Assembly (NCBI GenBank): GCA_003991915.1
Contig: RQTK01000326.1
Coordinates: forward strand, 209,420-273,419
Direction of reading: 5' to 3'
Source of the DNA: Elysia chlorotica
Lineage: Eukaryota > Mollusca > Gastropoda > Plakobranchidae
DNA: 64,000 nt
Part shown: positions 45,207-56,744 of the stretch, in pieces
How positions within the stretch are numbered: the stretch's first letter is position 1
Layout of the letters: the number at the start of each line of letters is the position of its first letter
The notes under the pieces: model-generated
The model's database searches: none
What the model saw: the letters and a program-made list of their open reading frames with translations, nothing else
Told to the model about the DNA's origin: nothing
Translations under genes and position numbers: made by a program

Positions 45207-45400
45207 CTCCATGTCTGTCTGTCTGTCTGTCTGTCTGTCTGCCTGTCTGTCTGGTCTTTCTATCTGTGTGTCCTTCTCTGTCTTTCTTTCTCTCTATTTC
45301 TCCTTATCTTAACCCCCCCCCCACCCCCTTGTATCCCTTTCTGTCTATCTGTGTGTCCCCCTCTCTCTCTTTCTTTCCTTCCATTTCTCCTTATCCTTAC
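45207..45400. repeat. (CTGT)n and CT-rich stretch
   Basis: CTGT units followed by irregular CT and C-rich sequence in which a segment with TTTCTCCTTATC, CCCCAC and TTGTATCCCT occurs twice. Confidence 0.85.
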
Positions 45401-45589
45401 CCCCACCCCATTGTATCCCTCAGCACTCTCGATCTATATTTTGTGCAGTGAAAGTAAAAAGCCAGAAGACTTTCGCATACAATCCCCAAGGCAAACTGAA
45501 CGAGAGAAAGACACCGATCCAACGTTCACTAGAATATCAAGATGTTTTACTCTTTCTGCCAATACACTTGTTTGGCTCTGATTTCCACA

Positions 45590-45880
45590 GTCCGTGCGCA
45601 TGCGTCGGTTTGGACTGAATGTTTTTAATATCTTCCTGGGTCAGGTCTAGGGCAGGGCCCCGCCTGTCACGCTGGAGAAATTAAAGAAGCGCCCTGGACA
45701 TATTTATTATTTCTGTATAGAGACCACTCGCCCGGATTTCCCCGATTCTGCGCCAACAATGGACGCGCGCGCACAGAGGAGCACCGAAGCTACAAAAGCT
45801 CTTCTGCCACAGCAAGCGTGAAAGACTTGCACGGCGAACCAGATCGACTGCTCAGGGCACGTGACTGCTAAACTCCCAGG
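45590..45880. promoter_or_regulatory. GC-rich patch with an NRF1-like site, promoter candidate
   Basis: CpG-rich sequence in AT-rich surroundings. GTGCGCATGCGTC at about 45594 is nearly the NRF1 palindrome (YGCGCAYGCGCR), a common promoter element of animal housekeeping genes. ATGGACGCGCGCGC at 45759 starts a 20-codon frame that is probably chance. No gene start could be linked to it. Confidence 0.35.
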
Positions 45881-46819
45881 CTCATTTCAATCTAGACCCC
45901 CAAAGTCCGTTGCTCCGCGGTTTGATCGTCGCTGAGATGAGAAAGGAGAATCTAATTTGAGGACCCGGTGGTAAATTACAAGGGGAATAATTACAGTTCG
46001 GAGAAAAAATATGGAAACGGAGAGAAGTTGTACCCCCGGATGTTCAATGTGGCTTGGAGGAAGGGTAGTATAGTAAAACCAGACGGTTTGGGGTAGGGAT
46101 GAAGATACCAGATAGCCTCGGGTGGGGTAGGAAAAACTGTCTCTCATTGTTAGGAGGGTGTGGTTAAAAATAGTTCTCGGCTGCTCTAGCCAAAAAGGAA
46201 AAAAACAAACAATAAAATGGTAAAGCGAAAAAATGAAACTATAGTATGGCTTTAGTCATGAGGTATTGTTGTGGGATTACCAACAACTTTGATTGGATTT
46301 CTCCGCTAGGCCGCCAGAGGCGAGCGTAATCAAGTTACCCGGAAACGGGTCTCTCTGTGATATTTGCCCTCCTGCCCTCTATGTGGAAGTATACCAGGAG
46401 TTTTGGGGAATTTAGAATTATGAACGAGACAATAACAGCGTGTGGTATTATGATAATCGCAATTTTTTATACTATAATCTAAAGGGTTAGGTTTCGGCCT
46501 TGAAAAGAAAAACCAAGAAAACCGCATACTATATAATTCTATATTAGTACCATCAGTACAAAAACTGTTAATGCAAAGTTAGTCGATGAAGTACTAACTT
46601 TCTCAGACTAGTATTGGTTTCCTCGCCAGGTTTATTTGGTATTTCCAATAGTGAAAATATTGTAAGATTCAGTTTCTGAACAAAGCGTAAGCACTGAATT
46701 AGAGCATAAAGTAATTTAATGACTTAAAAAAACCCCAACAACACGCAAAATTTAACCAGCATCCCAATGGACTCCTTTCCCTGTCTCTGGTCTCTGAAAA
46801 AAAAATTTAAAAGATATGA

Positions 46820-47110
46820 AAAAACAAATTCAAATGATTGCCCATAAATCTTTAAAAGTCACATTGGTTTTTCGAAACAGACATGATATTTTTTTGTAAT
46901 TTTGTTTTGTTTTGTCCTAGTTTTTGTTATTACTTCAAATAGTGGTTTATTAGACAGTTATAAGATCTGAAACAACCCCACCCATATTCAAATGGTTGCC
47001 CCATCATACTGGTCTTTCGAAACAGACATGATACTTTCTTTTTAAAAAAAAATTTTTTTCCCCTCGTTCTTGGTATTACTCAAATAGTGGTTTATTAGAC
47101 AGTTATTGTA
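46820..47110 (+). repeat. Tandem duplication, about 145-bp unit
   Basis: TTCGAAACAGACATGATA, TCAAATAGTGGTTTATTAGA and CAGTTAT recur in the same order with one diverged T-rich stretch between them. Confidence 0.85.
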
Positions 47111-48078
47111 TAAAATTGTGAAATTACATCAATTTTTGCCCATTAAGCAATGTAAACAATTGGAGAAAAAATAATATGAATTGTTATAATGATCCTCAAA
47201 AGTCTACATTTGAAGTGAACATTTTTGCAAAAAAAAATGTCACAATATAATAGCACTATCGTAATGGGACATCACACAATCAAATACTTTTTAAATTCTT
47301 TTTGCTTGGTAGTAGTGTGAACTTAGATAAGAAAGTATAGTAATTACCAAGGATAAATCGTTTTACATTTAGTTTAATTTGTCGTATTTGCCGTATTCAT
47401 TAGAATTATAGAATGAATGAAAAAGTACCGAAATAGAACCATGCACTCTAGCACCCTTAAGTCCCAGCGTGCCTGGCTATGACAGATTTGGTCTTGAGTC
47501 TTGACAAGAAGAAGGAATAATATACATTCAGTTCCATTAATATCTGATCAGAGAGAGGGAGGACATGGCCAGTGCGCGGGTATTGCCAGAAGTTCTCTAT
47601 GGGTATTACATGCATTACGATCCATAGCACGATAGCAGTTGACTTAACCACGCCCGCAAGTCATGGGCTTTTTCTTTATACACATTGGCTCTTTAATTGA
47701 AGGATAGTGCCACGATTGAACGTTGATGTAGATTGCTTTACGTATCGTCTCAAGTTTCGCCTCTGAGTTCCGTTATCGCAAGAGCTATATTGGCATAATG
47801 TGAAACTGTATGACTGTAAGACTGTATGGGTCTGTGGGATTGTATGGGTCAGTCCTTAGCCATGTAGAATAGAGGGACATGGTCAGCCCCCCTGGTCTGC
47901 AATATTCTACGGTTCATCAGGACGGTGGGCGGGGTCAAAGGTGGAAGTGAGCAGTGCCAGGGGTGAGCTGTTTATTCTGTTGGTCAGATTGGAGGCGGCT
48001 ATTGATAGATTCTCTGCCTGCCTTTATGATGCGGTGAAACAATAAGTGCGGGATGGGCCATTGGAATAAAAGAGCCTT

Positions 48079-48154
<76 letters not shown>

Positions 48155-48370
48155 AGGCCATTGGAATAATAGAGCCTTCAGAGAGAGAGAGAGAGAATAG
48201 AGAGATATGGGAAGGAAAGATGGGAAGGAGAGAGCGAGAGAGAGAAAAGACAGAGAGAGATAGAGAGAGAGAGAGAGGGTAGAGAAAGAGACAGAAAGAC
48301 AGAGACAGAGAGACAGAGAGAGAGAGACATAAAGAGAGAGACAGATAGTCACACAGACAGAGAGATAGAT
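48079..48370. repeat. (GA)n microsatellite and GA-rich tail
   Basis: Pure GA run 48079-48152. A second short copy of GGCCATTGGAATAA.AGAGCCTT.GAGAGA follows at 48156, so the run and its flank were duplicated together. Confidence 0.95.
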
Positions 48371-48639
48371 ACATACCGAGTAAGAGTAAGAGAGGAAAAA
48401 GTAGGTACATATAACAAGAGACTAGAATAAAATTCATAACCGTTATGAGAAACACATATGGGAAGATAGAGAACAAGAAAAGACGAAAAGTTCGTAAAGT
48501 TCATTGCGAAGATAGAGTGAACAAATACGAGTAAAGTGACCCAGAAATGATTGTGCTGAAAGAAAGGAGATGAAAGTGGATAAAGCACAAAAAAAATTAG
48601 AAAAAAATTAAGTTGGCGGAGTTCGGACTGTGATCCCAG

Positions 48640-48920
48640 GACAGAATGAGGGAGACGAGCCAGGGACTAGTAATGCGAGGGCGGCATGAGCCAAACCGCG
48701 TCTTATTATTTGATTTGTATCAGAGAATCAAAGACTGTTGATGAGGTCCCTGGACCTGGCACTGACCTTCGTTAGGGCAGGGGACCCTGCAGGATCACAG
48801 GCTGTAGGGGTCCGGACAAACACAGACCAGCAGCTTGTGGCCTGGGTGGCCCAGCTCGATTAATAACTCGGGGAAATTTCCAGATTCGGTGCTCGTGTAG
48901 GCATGTCCGCTCCCTTGACA
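48640..48920. promoter_or_regulatory. GC-richer patch, possible conserved element
   Basis: Complex GC-richer sequence with TTATTTGATTTGTATCAGAG, GCTCGATTAATAACTCG (homeodomain-type TAAT core) and no reading frame. A similar patch lies at 47880-48060 (GGGCGGGGTCAAAGG, CTTTATGATGCGG). Function inferred only from contrast with surroundings. Confidence 0.3.
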
Positions 48921-48955
48921 TCAGTTTAAAGCAACTCTCTGGCAGTCTGTTTCAC

Positions 48956-48966
48956 TGTCTGTTGGT

Positions 48967-49000
<34 letters not shown>

Positions 49001-49170
49001 CTCTCTGTGTTTATGTCTGTCTGTCTCTCCCTGTGTTTTGGTGTGTCTGTCTATCTGTCTCTCTGTTTTCGTTTGTCTGTCTTTCTCTGTCACTCTTTCT
49101 CCCTCTCTCTTCCTCCCACTTTGGGTGATAGTAATGATAATAATAATAATAACAATGATGATGATTGATG

Positions 49171-49221
<51 letters not shown>

Positions 49222-49250
49222 TAATAATAAAGGTAATAATATAATAATAA
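48956..49250. repeat. (CTGT)n and (AAT)n block
   Basis: CTGT run 48958-49000 with CT-rich continuation, then AAT units 49136-49250. Confidence 0.93.
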
Positions 49251-50189
49251 AATATTTCCAATTTTCTTTTTTTCTTTATCTTTTTCATGTAAATTTAAAG
49301 TTATTTTGTAATTGATCCAACTTGTCTTTGTTTGATGAAAGCCAAAGTTTAAAATTTTTCGTGTTTTGTATTGTTTTGTTAGTTTTAAAGCTGGATTTTA
49401 CTTATTTTAACAAGAATGGCCTCGAATTTAGAACTAGCCCACTTTAAATTTTCTTTAGAAAACGCCACTCTTTCACAACCTTGCAAATATAGATTGCTGT
49501 TTTTGCGGACATATCAGACCAATCTTTTTCTTGAGGATGAATAAAGGTTTTTCTAATCGTATCATATCTTATTGAAACACAGGAGTCTCTAAAAAGGAAT
49601 AGAACAAAATTGTGGTATCTTGAGTTTGACAAACGACTCATCCTGGGGGCAACACTTTAATCTTTGGTCGACGATATGTCAAGCTAATTTTATGCAGAAA
49701 AAGATAAATTTTGTAGAAACATTCTAAAATGTTTTTGACTCAACATTTTACTCAACAAAAACATTTTGATACCCAAAATGTTGGAGAGCTTTTAAGATCT
49801 TAAGATTAAGTTGGGTTTTACTCATGTGCCTCAGTCGGGATTGGCCGTTTTATTCCAAAAATTTCGAAATGTTAACAAATATGCAAATGTTGTGCTTTTA
49901 GGTTAACACCTACTTATTCAACCTTCTAATTTACCATCGTATCCCTCAAACCTGAAAAACGCTGCAGACGCGATTCTGTGAGTCTAAGATAGAAACATCT
50001 TTGCCGTTATGGAGGAACAAGATAGAAACATCTTTGTCGTTATGGAGGAACACGTCCACTGGATTACAGGGCGAGTCTCGAGAAATTAGTTTGCGGTGTT
50101 TTCCTGAGCCACACCAAGCACGCCGAATTAATGTCAGATGATGGAGCAGACGATACAAGAGACTTGTGTTTACAGCGGCCCTCCTTGTT

Positions 50190-50560
50190 TCAATATTTTG
50201 CTTTCTTTCAATGTCGCTGATAGCCGGAAACCCCGCTGGCTTATTGCGCAGGCGCAGAGGTCAAAGGTTATCTCGCGGAACCCCCTAGGTGCGTATCACT
50301 CCGCTGACCAATAGCGGGGCTATTAAAATAATCAGATATATGGGCCTACCCGGCTGGCCTATTTGCATATTTCTCATTAGTCATAGTGAATCCCGATAAA
50401 TAGGAATATCTCCAACGCTTAACTAAGGTTAAGCCCTAGATCAAGTTTTGAACGGAGACTAGGCCATGTATTTGCATATTGGGTTTCCTAAATTCTTTTT
50501 AGATTCAGAGCAGTCGGACGGAAATTGCGTTCTATTTTGAATCCGTTTCGTGGTAAATGT
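50190..50560. promoter_or_regulatory. Candidate enhancer: DR1 site, CCAAT box, two octamers
   Basis: Within 370 bases: AGGTCAAAGGTTA (50258-50270), a close match to the DR1 site of HNF4/RXR/COUP-TF-type nuclear receptors; CCAAT at 50308-50312; and two POU octamers ATTTGCAT at 50361-50368 and 50470-50477, each followed by ATT. The block is GC-richer than its flanks and has no long reading frame. Site names are from known consensus; activity is inference. Confidence 0.45.
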
Positions 50561-51326
50561 AACCAAACGGAATTATAAGGGATGCGGCTTATAGGCCTAA
50601 CTCAGAGATTTTAGTAAGCAAACTTGAAATACATTCTTCGAATTTTTCTATTACTTACGTGTGTTTTGCTGTGTGTCATTGATTTTTCTATTTTTTGTGT
50701 TAGATTTCATATTTGTATAATGTGGTTATTGAAATATTTTTTCTATTAATACATAATTATCATCATCATAGTCCATCGTCCAATATCGCCGGCGTCCACA
50801 ATTTCCTTCTCGCCCCAATTCTTCTTCTTCCCCTCATCATTCTTCTCCGTACCATCACCATTATTACATCTTCTTCAACCCTGTCTTCATCAATATGATG
50901 GCTATAACAACAATCATTATCACTAACAATAAAACCAATCATCGTAATCAACTTGTCATTCTCACCCTTCATCTTTTTTTTTCATTCTCTCTTCTTTACA
51001 TCCCTTTCTACCTAGTCCTACCGCTAGGGTTCTTCTAACGTTTTTGGCACATAGTAGACTATATTAGCCTGGGAAATGCATCTGTTGAAATGCAACGTAA
51101 TATGAGACTCCGCTTATGTCACAAAGTTTGTACATACCGTTTAATGATATGAACCTTTCCACCCACGGTAGATCGAAACACTTCTTTATTTTTGTGTCAT
51201 TGTAGAATTAAATGACACGATACAACAAGTCATCCAAACTGTAAGTGCTTCAATCAATAGTTGATGGATAATGAAAGAACCACAATGCACGTTTTGCCAT
51301 AAGGGTAAACAATAAAAAATGCCAGA

Positions 51327-51600
51327 GTGAGACAAATCTCCTCGATTTCACTATTGAACCAGATATTTAAAGTCGGCGAAACAGATCTCTGCTTGTGTGG
51401 ACAGGCAGCAGAAACAGCCCAACATGTGCTACAGGATTGCAGGTTATACAGCAATGTTAGACAGTCCATCTGGAGGGAGAGAATAGACATGCACACGAAG
51501 CTATACGGGCCCCTTCCTGAGCTAGAGAAAACGGTAGCCTTCATTGCGCAGGCTGGGATCAGAATTTGAAGAGAGTGTTGGAGAACGAGAAGACTATTGA
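51327..51600 (+). mobile_element. LINE (non-LTR retrotransposon) 3' end fragment
   Basis: Open frame ending at TGA 51567-51569 encodes the C-terminal end of a LINE pol protein: a cysteine/histidine motif CLCGQAAETAQHVLQDC and a terminal LEKTVAFIAQAGIRI. This resembles the ends of jockey/I-type elements, with a Zn-knuckle after the reverse transcriptase/RNase H region. The short 3' UTR GAAGAGAGTGTTGGAGAACG is shared with the copy at 25219. It is 5'-truncated and followed at once by a SINE. Confidence 0.8.
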
Positions 51601-51636
51601 ACCCACGATCGCAATATCTTTAACTCCAGGCTTTAC

Positions 51637-51875
51637 CGGGGGCGCGGTGGCATGGCCCAGAGGTAGAACATCAGCTTCCGACGCAAAAGGTCTGTGGTTC
51701 GAGCCCTGGCGATTTCGCTCCCTGCTGGTTGGATCTGTGTCAGTTTAATATGATAGGCTGAGACCACCCTAATCGTGTGTAGCAGCACATAACATTGTCA
51801 GACGTCAGTCTTGGGGCCCATCCACAATATAGCTATATAGTGCTGATGTTGGACGTTAAACCAACTCAACAACCA
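51637..51875 (+). mobile_element. Full-length SINE
   Basis: Clear tRNA-like head: GGTGGCATGGCCCAGAGGTA (A-box region) and GGTTCGAGCCCTGG (B box). Body is shortened around GAGACCACCCTAATCG, tail TTGGACGTTAAACCAACTC. It is the best-preserved head of the family in the window. No clear target duplication found. Confidence 0.92.
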
Positions 51876-52324
51876 TGTTTTCTCATTAACTATTGCTACT
51901 TCCAAACCAAACAACACACACAAGGGAGCACTGTAAACAAACCGAACATGTTTAAAGGCATGTTTATTTCAAAATGTTATAACATAATTATTCAACTTCA
52001 TTTTAAACAAATCAATACAAACAAAGAGAATCTGGTCGAAAAAAGCATGACAAAAGAGTAAACTACGAAACAAATGGACAAAATTGCACCACACGAGTTT
52101 TTAAATCTAAAACAACTTCATGTTCAGTTATATTGTTATTGTTATCCTGCGGTTATCTGTTAACGTTACTGTTGTTTCAGGCTTGATTATAACAAAACAA
52201 AACCCACAACCCAGGTGCCATTATAAAAGCATTCAGAATAAGAACATTTGTTGAGTTAAAGTAATTTTTCATTTATTCTATGTTCCTTAAGTTTCATTTA
52301 AAATCCTATACAAGGACGAGGTCA

Positions 52325-52392
52325 TCAGCTGAGATTGGAACCTACGCCGCCCAGCTAGTCAGCAAGAGCACTACCAACTGAGCCACCTGGTG
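52325..52392 (-). mobile_element. tRNA-like sequence, probably a SINE head of another family
   Basis: On the minus strand GGTGGCTCAGTTGGTAGTGC is an excellent A box, and 34 bases on TAGGTTCCAATCTC is a weak B box. Stems do not close as in a real tRNA. Differs from the main SINE family of the window. Confidence 0.45.
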
Positions 52393-52928
52393 CTCCTGCT
52401 GAAATGAAGATAATCTTAACTATACCAATTTTACATCACAAAAAACTTTCTCATACTAAAACATCCTATGCTAATACAAGCGGCTTGGTGATTCAAAAAT
52501 TTAAGCACTTACAGTTTGGATACCAAAATCTGAAGCGAAGATGAAAATCAATTTATTAACAAAGAAAAGTCCCAAATTAAAAACGTATCTGTTTAGGCAA
52601 AAGGAGCACAATGCCCAGTATACACAATTTCATATTAATTTACAGAACTGGAGACAATGATTCACCGTTGGACTACACAATCAAGAATAATAGATTTCTC
52701 ACGACCTCAGTAGGTTCCCAGTCATTTCACCACCACTTCGCAAGCAATCACAATTTTATAACAACTTAGAGTGTCATTTTTCGCATAAAAGGCTATTAAA
52801 TATTATCAACCGCACTATTTAGTACGCAATTTACTCCAGAGTAAAAATTTGGCGGTTTCATATGATGAGACATGGCTTTTATACAGCAACTTCAAAAGCA
52901 TGGTATATGAGCAATGCAAAAAAGTATC

Positions 52929-52932
<4 letters not shown>

Positions 52933-53001
<69 letters not shown>
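52933..53001. repeat. (GA)n microsatellite
   Basis: About 34 GA units. The DNA from here to about 54100 is otherwise AT-rich without recognised features. Confidence 0.97.
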
Positions 53002-53010
<9 letters not shown>

Positions 53011-54142
53011 GCAGACACATGCAAACAGATAGGTAGATAAAATTCAATAAAGAGCAGTGAGAAAGAGGCAGACTAATGGACTAAGAGCAAATAAAAAAAA
53101 AAAGAAGGACCGTGACTGGTCTAGTTTTGTTAGTTCAATTATCCTTTTAACATAATTATAAGTGACAAAAAATATCGCAACATTTCGCTAAGTAAACAAA
53201 AAAGTGAATTTAAAAATATAAGAAACCACAAATTTCTATTCTTCCCATATTTTACAAAGATCTTTTTGAATGATGCTTTAAACATATATTATTTTTAAAC
53301 CGTGGGTTAGTATAATTATATGTTAACCAATTAGGAGATTTTTTTCTCTGTCGATGATGTTCAACACAAAAAGATCTATATAATTGATTATTTTCAGTTT
53401 TTAAAGTTGGTTAACCAAACATACTCGCCGAAAGGGGTGATTTTTTCAACAAGCAAACATTTTATGTGTGTTAAATGTTTTAACACATATCACGTAACTA
53501 TATTATGATTTTCGACTCAAGGTTTAGTTGGTTTTTAGAGTATACTCACGGGAAAACTAATAACACATTTTAGTTTATTTAAAAATGATGATATACTTAT
53601 TTGCACGAAAAGTTACTCACATTTTACTACCGAAGAGTTTTTTTCATGAGTAACATTGTTATTTTTACACGATCTAAGTGTCTAATGGTGCCCAATTGGT
53701 TTCATTTTAATACGATTGAAAAAATCACAACAGAAAATAAATACATTCCAATAGTATTTCCCACTACCGAGTCGTAAATGTCTTTAAATTTTATGTTTAT
53801 CCATTATTATTTTTGTCATATTTTAACTTTTTTTCAAGAGCTCTAAGCAGAAACAATTATGGTCAAATGGTCTACACGCTAACCACACTGGCAAGAACAA
53901 TAACTCATACAATGACAAGATATCAATAAAAAAAAATTCGCAACCACAAAAATATCTGTCCCTATGGTTCTCGGCAACTCATGGTTGAAACTCGTATCCG
54001 AACCGCCACCCCACATAATGTTGGAAATAGCAGGCTACCTTCCTTGCTGACAACATCACAAATGGTCTACTACCACACGACTTTTCGACTTTTTATGATA
54101 TATGTCAGGCGTTTACATTGACGTTAAGGGTTGCCTCATCCA

Positions 54143-54196
54143 CAACAACAGCAGCAGCAACAACAACAACAACAACAACAACAATACCAGCAACAT

Positions 54197-54227
<31 letters not shown>

Positions 54228-54345
54228 GAACAACAACAATACCAGCAACGAAACAACAACAACAACAACAGAACAACAACAATACCAGTAACGAAACAAC
54301 AAAAACACCAACACCAACAACAATAACAACAACAGCAGAAGCGGG
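54143..54345. repeat. (CAA)n / (CAG)n block with 50-60 bp higher-order repeats
   Basis: CAA-rich sequence in which ACAACAACAATACCAG.AAC repeats three times. Gln/Asn/Thr-rich frames here are repeat products. Confidence 0.95.
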
Positions 54346-55259
54346 ATCCAACGAAAATAAACTAGACAGATTTGATGCATTGAGAAATTAATAACAGGTT
54401 TTGTTTAAGACTAGTAAGTTTAAAAAATGCATCAAAACTCATTTAAAAATTTGGTTTTGGCGACAAATGATATGATCATCATAAAAAGTAGTATAAAAGG
54501 AAAGGAAAAATACACATACATAATAATAATAGCAGTGTTATTTAGATTTAATAACATGATTTTCATTGAAGTTTTAAAAAGTCCTTAGATTACATCACAT
54601 ATCTTGTAATATTGACAAATGCACATAACAAAATCTCAACCTCAGTTCAAAGTATGGCTAAGAAAGAAAATACAATTTTTGGAATAGCCATATTTTTTGT
54701 GTGTGTGCAAACAATGTAAGGCATGACGTTCAATAAAAATATACAGGCATAAAAATGCAGTAACTTAAAATAACGGCGTCATAAGATTTGCACATTTTAT
54801 GAAATGGACGTTTATTTCATAAACACAAAATATAGAAAGACAAATACTTTGAAACAAAGCAGTTAGAGAAAGTGTATATGTGGTTGAGATTGGGGTTCAA
54901 ATAGATTCCTTTTACATGTCTTGGCCGCCTGTAATAACATAAATAATAACTAAAAAGAATTAAATGTTTTTAAATTAAAACTAATAAATCTTTTTTGAAT
55001 ATATTTTGTGCTTGGCTTAAAGGGAGTCTTCGAATCTAGGTAACAAACTTAAGTAATACTAGAATACAAAGTTAGATCTGGGATTATTTGTGTAAAATCT
55101 GTATAATGGAACAAATTGAAAAGTTCACATCATCTTTTTTCATAAAAGAATTTTCCATGGCACGTAATTATAGTAATAGCGACACATATAAGGCTACGTG
55201 AAAAAAAAGACAAAATGTGAATTAGCACAATTTCCAGTATCATATTTTACATTCCTCGG

Positions 55260-55365
55260 GTCCTAAGCACAACGTAGTCGTAAGCTTAAGACTCCTCTTA
55301 AGACATAAGAATAAGAGGCCTTACGGCGTGTCGTAAGCTTTGTAACATTGTACTTACAACCCCAA
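55260..55365. repeat. Single unit related to the 35.3-kb minisatellite
   Basis: GTCGTAAGCTTAAGAC, GAATAAGAGGCCTTACGGCG and TGTCGTAAG, followed by ACATTGTACTTAC, resemble the repeat block near 35286-36340. Suggests both are parts of one mobile family with CTTACGRC arms. Confidence 0.55.
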
Positions 55366-56423
55366 ACGATGACACAGAAACAAACTGAAGAATTGATTAC
55401 AAACACATCAAAGTACGCCACTCTTATTGCATGGCAATAATACATTGGGCATGAATAAATATCAAAATATTAAAGCTCATAAATTGGTGTATGTTATGGT
55501 CATATATAAATTTGTGTAAGATTTAAACGAAATACGAAAATCTTCTCCACATTAAACAGACAGAAACTTGCAGGATGATGAGAATCTATATTTAAGGTGT
55601 ACCTGTGTCGTTTTAAAAGAAAATATGTTTGTATTATTTATTTCTAAGTTTGTGCAGGAAAGTTACTAAAATTAAAAAATGAAGAATTAGATACCGTATT
55701 TACTTTAATTCGAAAAGTTTAGTATTTTTCTTTGTCTTTAAACTATATTTCAGATCCTGAAATTAATGTTTTTAACAGCCAAAAGTTTTGAAATAGTTCC
55801 TTCGTCCTGACATTAAATTTCAAAAACAGTTTCTTATAAATAAAGTCAATAAAACGTGACAGCTAGATAATTTTCAAATGTTTTACAGGAATCTTTCTAC
55901 AAAAAAGGAAAAGACTTACTTTTTTAGTTGTTCAATATCATGTACATTATTATTTCAAAGTGCACCAATTGCAATTTTAAAATAAAACAAAATATATCAA
56001 CGTCTCAATGTTAAACTCGATAAATCGCTTCTAAGCAAAATCACTTTGAAATTGCTACAAGTGTTCCTCTATACACACACATAGACACATACTTGCGCGC
56101 GCTCAAACTCCCAAATCACGTTCAAAACTGTATTATATACAAATCAGGCAACCTTCTAGCAAACAGCATCACAAAGCTTTATCAAACAGTGTCTCCCGGC
56201 ATAAGGGTCTCGACTGCCATCCTCCGGCGACGACTGTGTGGGTGCTACCTACTGCGCCCGCGTATCGAGACAAGGCTGGGGGTGGGGGCTCCTCCACACG
56301 AGGAGAAAAAGTTTTCAAACAGACCGCACGCGAGTGTTGACACCACGACCACCAGTACCAAGCTGTAGTAGCGGGAGGTAACTCTGGGCGATCCCGCCGA
56401 GTTTTTGGCGCCATTTCTTTCTC

Positions 56424-56744
56424 TCATGGCGTCATCCACAATGACGTTGTTGTGCGAGAGTTTATGTACTTTGGGGTGCGGTTGTTTGACCCGCCTCCAG
56501 AGCTGCTGTTGGTGGGTTTGGGGTGGAGAGGTCGAAAGGTCACCTCCTCGTTATTGATCCTGTCGAGGTGATGACCTCTGCCCCCGTGGTGGGCGTGGTC
56601 CTTGCTGTCCCGCTGGTCGTCCATCTTGGCGTCGCGGCGCGGGCAGATCATCGTGTGCTCGTTGCGCAGGTAGATCCGGATGGTGAAGATCTTGAAGTCC
56701 GGGTTGAACATGCACGGGGGCAACATGGACACATCAAAGGAGGC
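56424..56744 (-). CDS. Unknown gene, last exon (e)
   Basis: Acceptor CTCCTGCTACAG|GCCTCC. Encodes ASFDVSMLPPCMFNPDFKIF, TIRIYLRNEHTMICPRR, then a charged His/Gly-rich tail (DHAHHGGRGHH) ending SLWMTP. The folded part ends near residue 40 of this exon. The plus-strand frames over the same bases are shadows. Confidence 0.85.
   Translation of the reverse strand, partial: ASFDVSMLPPCMFNPDFKIFTIRIYLRNEHTMICPRRDAKMDDQRDSKDHAHHGGRGHHLDRINNEEVTFRPLHPKPTNSSSGGGSNNRTPKYINSRTTTSLWMTP

Larger units (their letters stand above)
33878..56423. other. 22.5-kb intergenic region without recognised genes
   Basis: Between the FBXO36 start and the stop of the next minus-strand gene I find no convincing exon. Contents are entered separately: duplicated segments, microsatellites, SINE and LINE pieces, and GC-richer patches near 41040, 45590, 47880, 48640 and 50190 that may be regulatory. 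A 167-codon frame at 43425-43928 is the only longer non-repetitive frame. Confidence 0.6.

Noticed and set aside
52325-52392. Possible minus-strand tRNA gene
   Set aside because: Good A box but weak B box and no matching acceptor stem; more like a SINE head.
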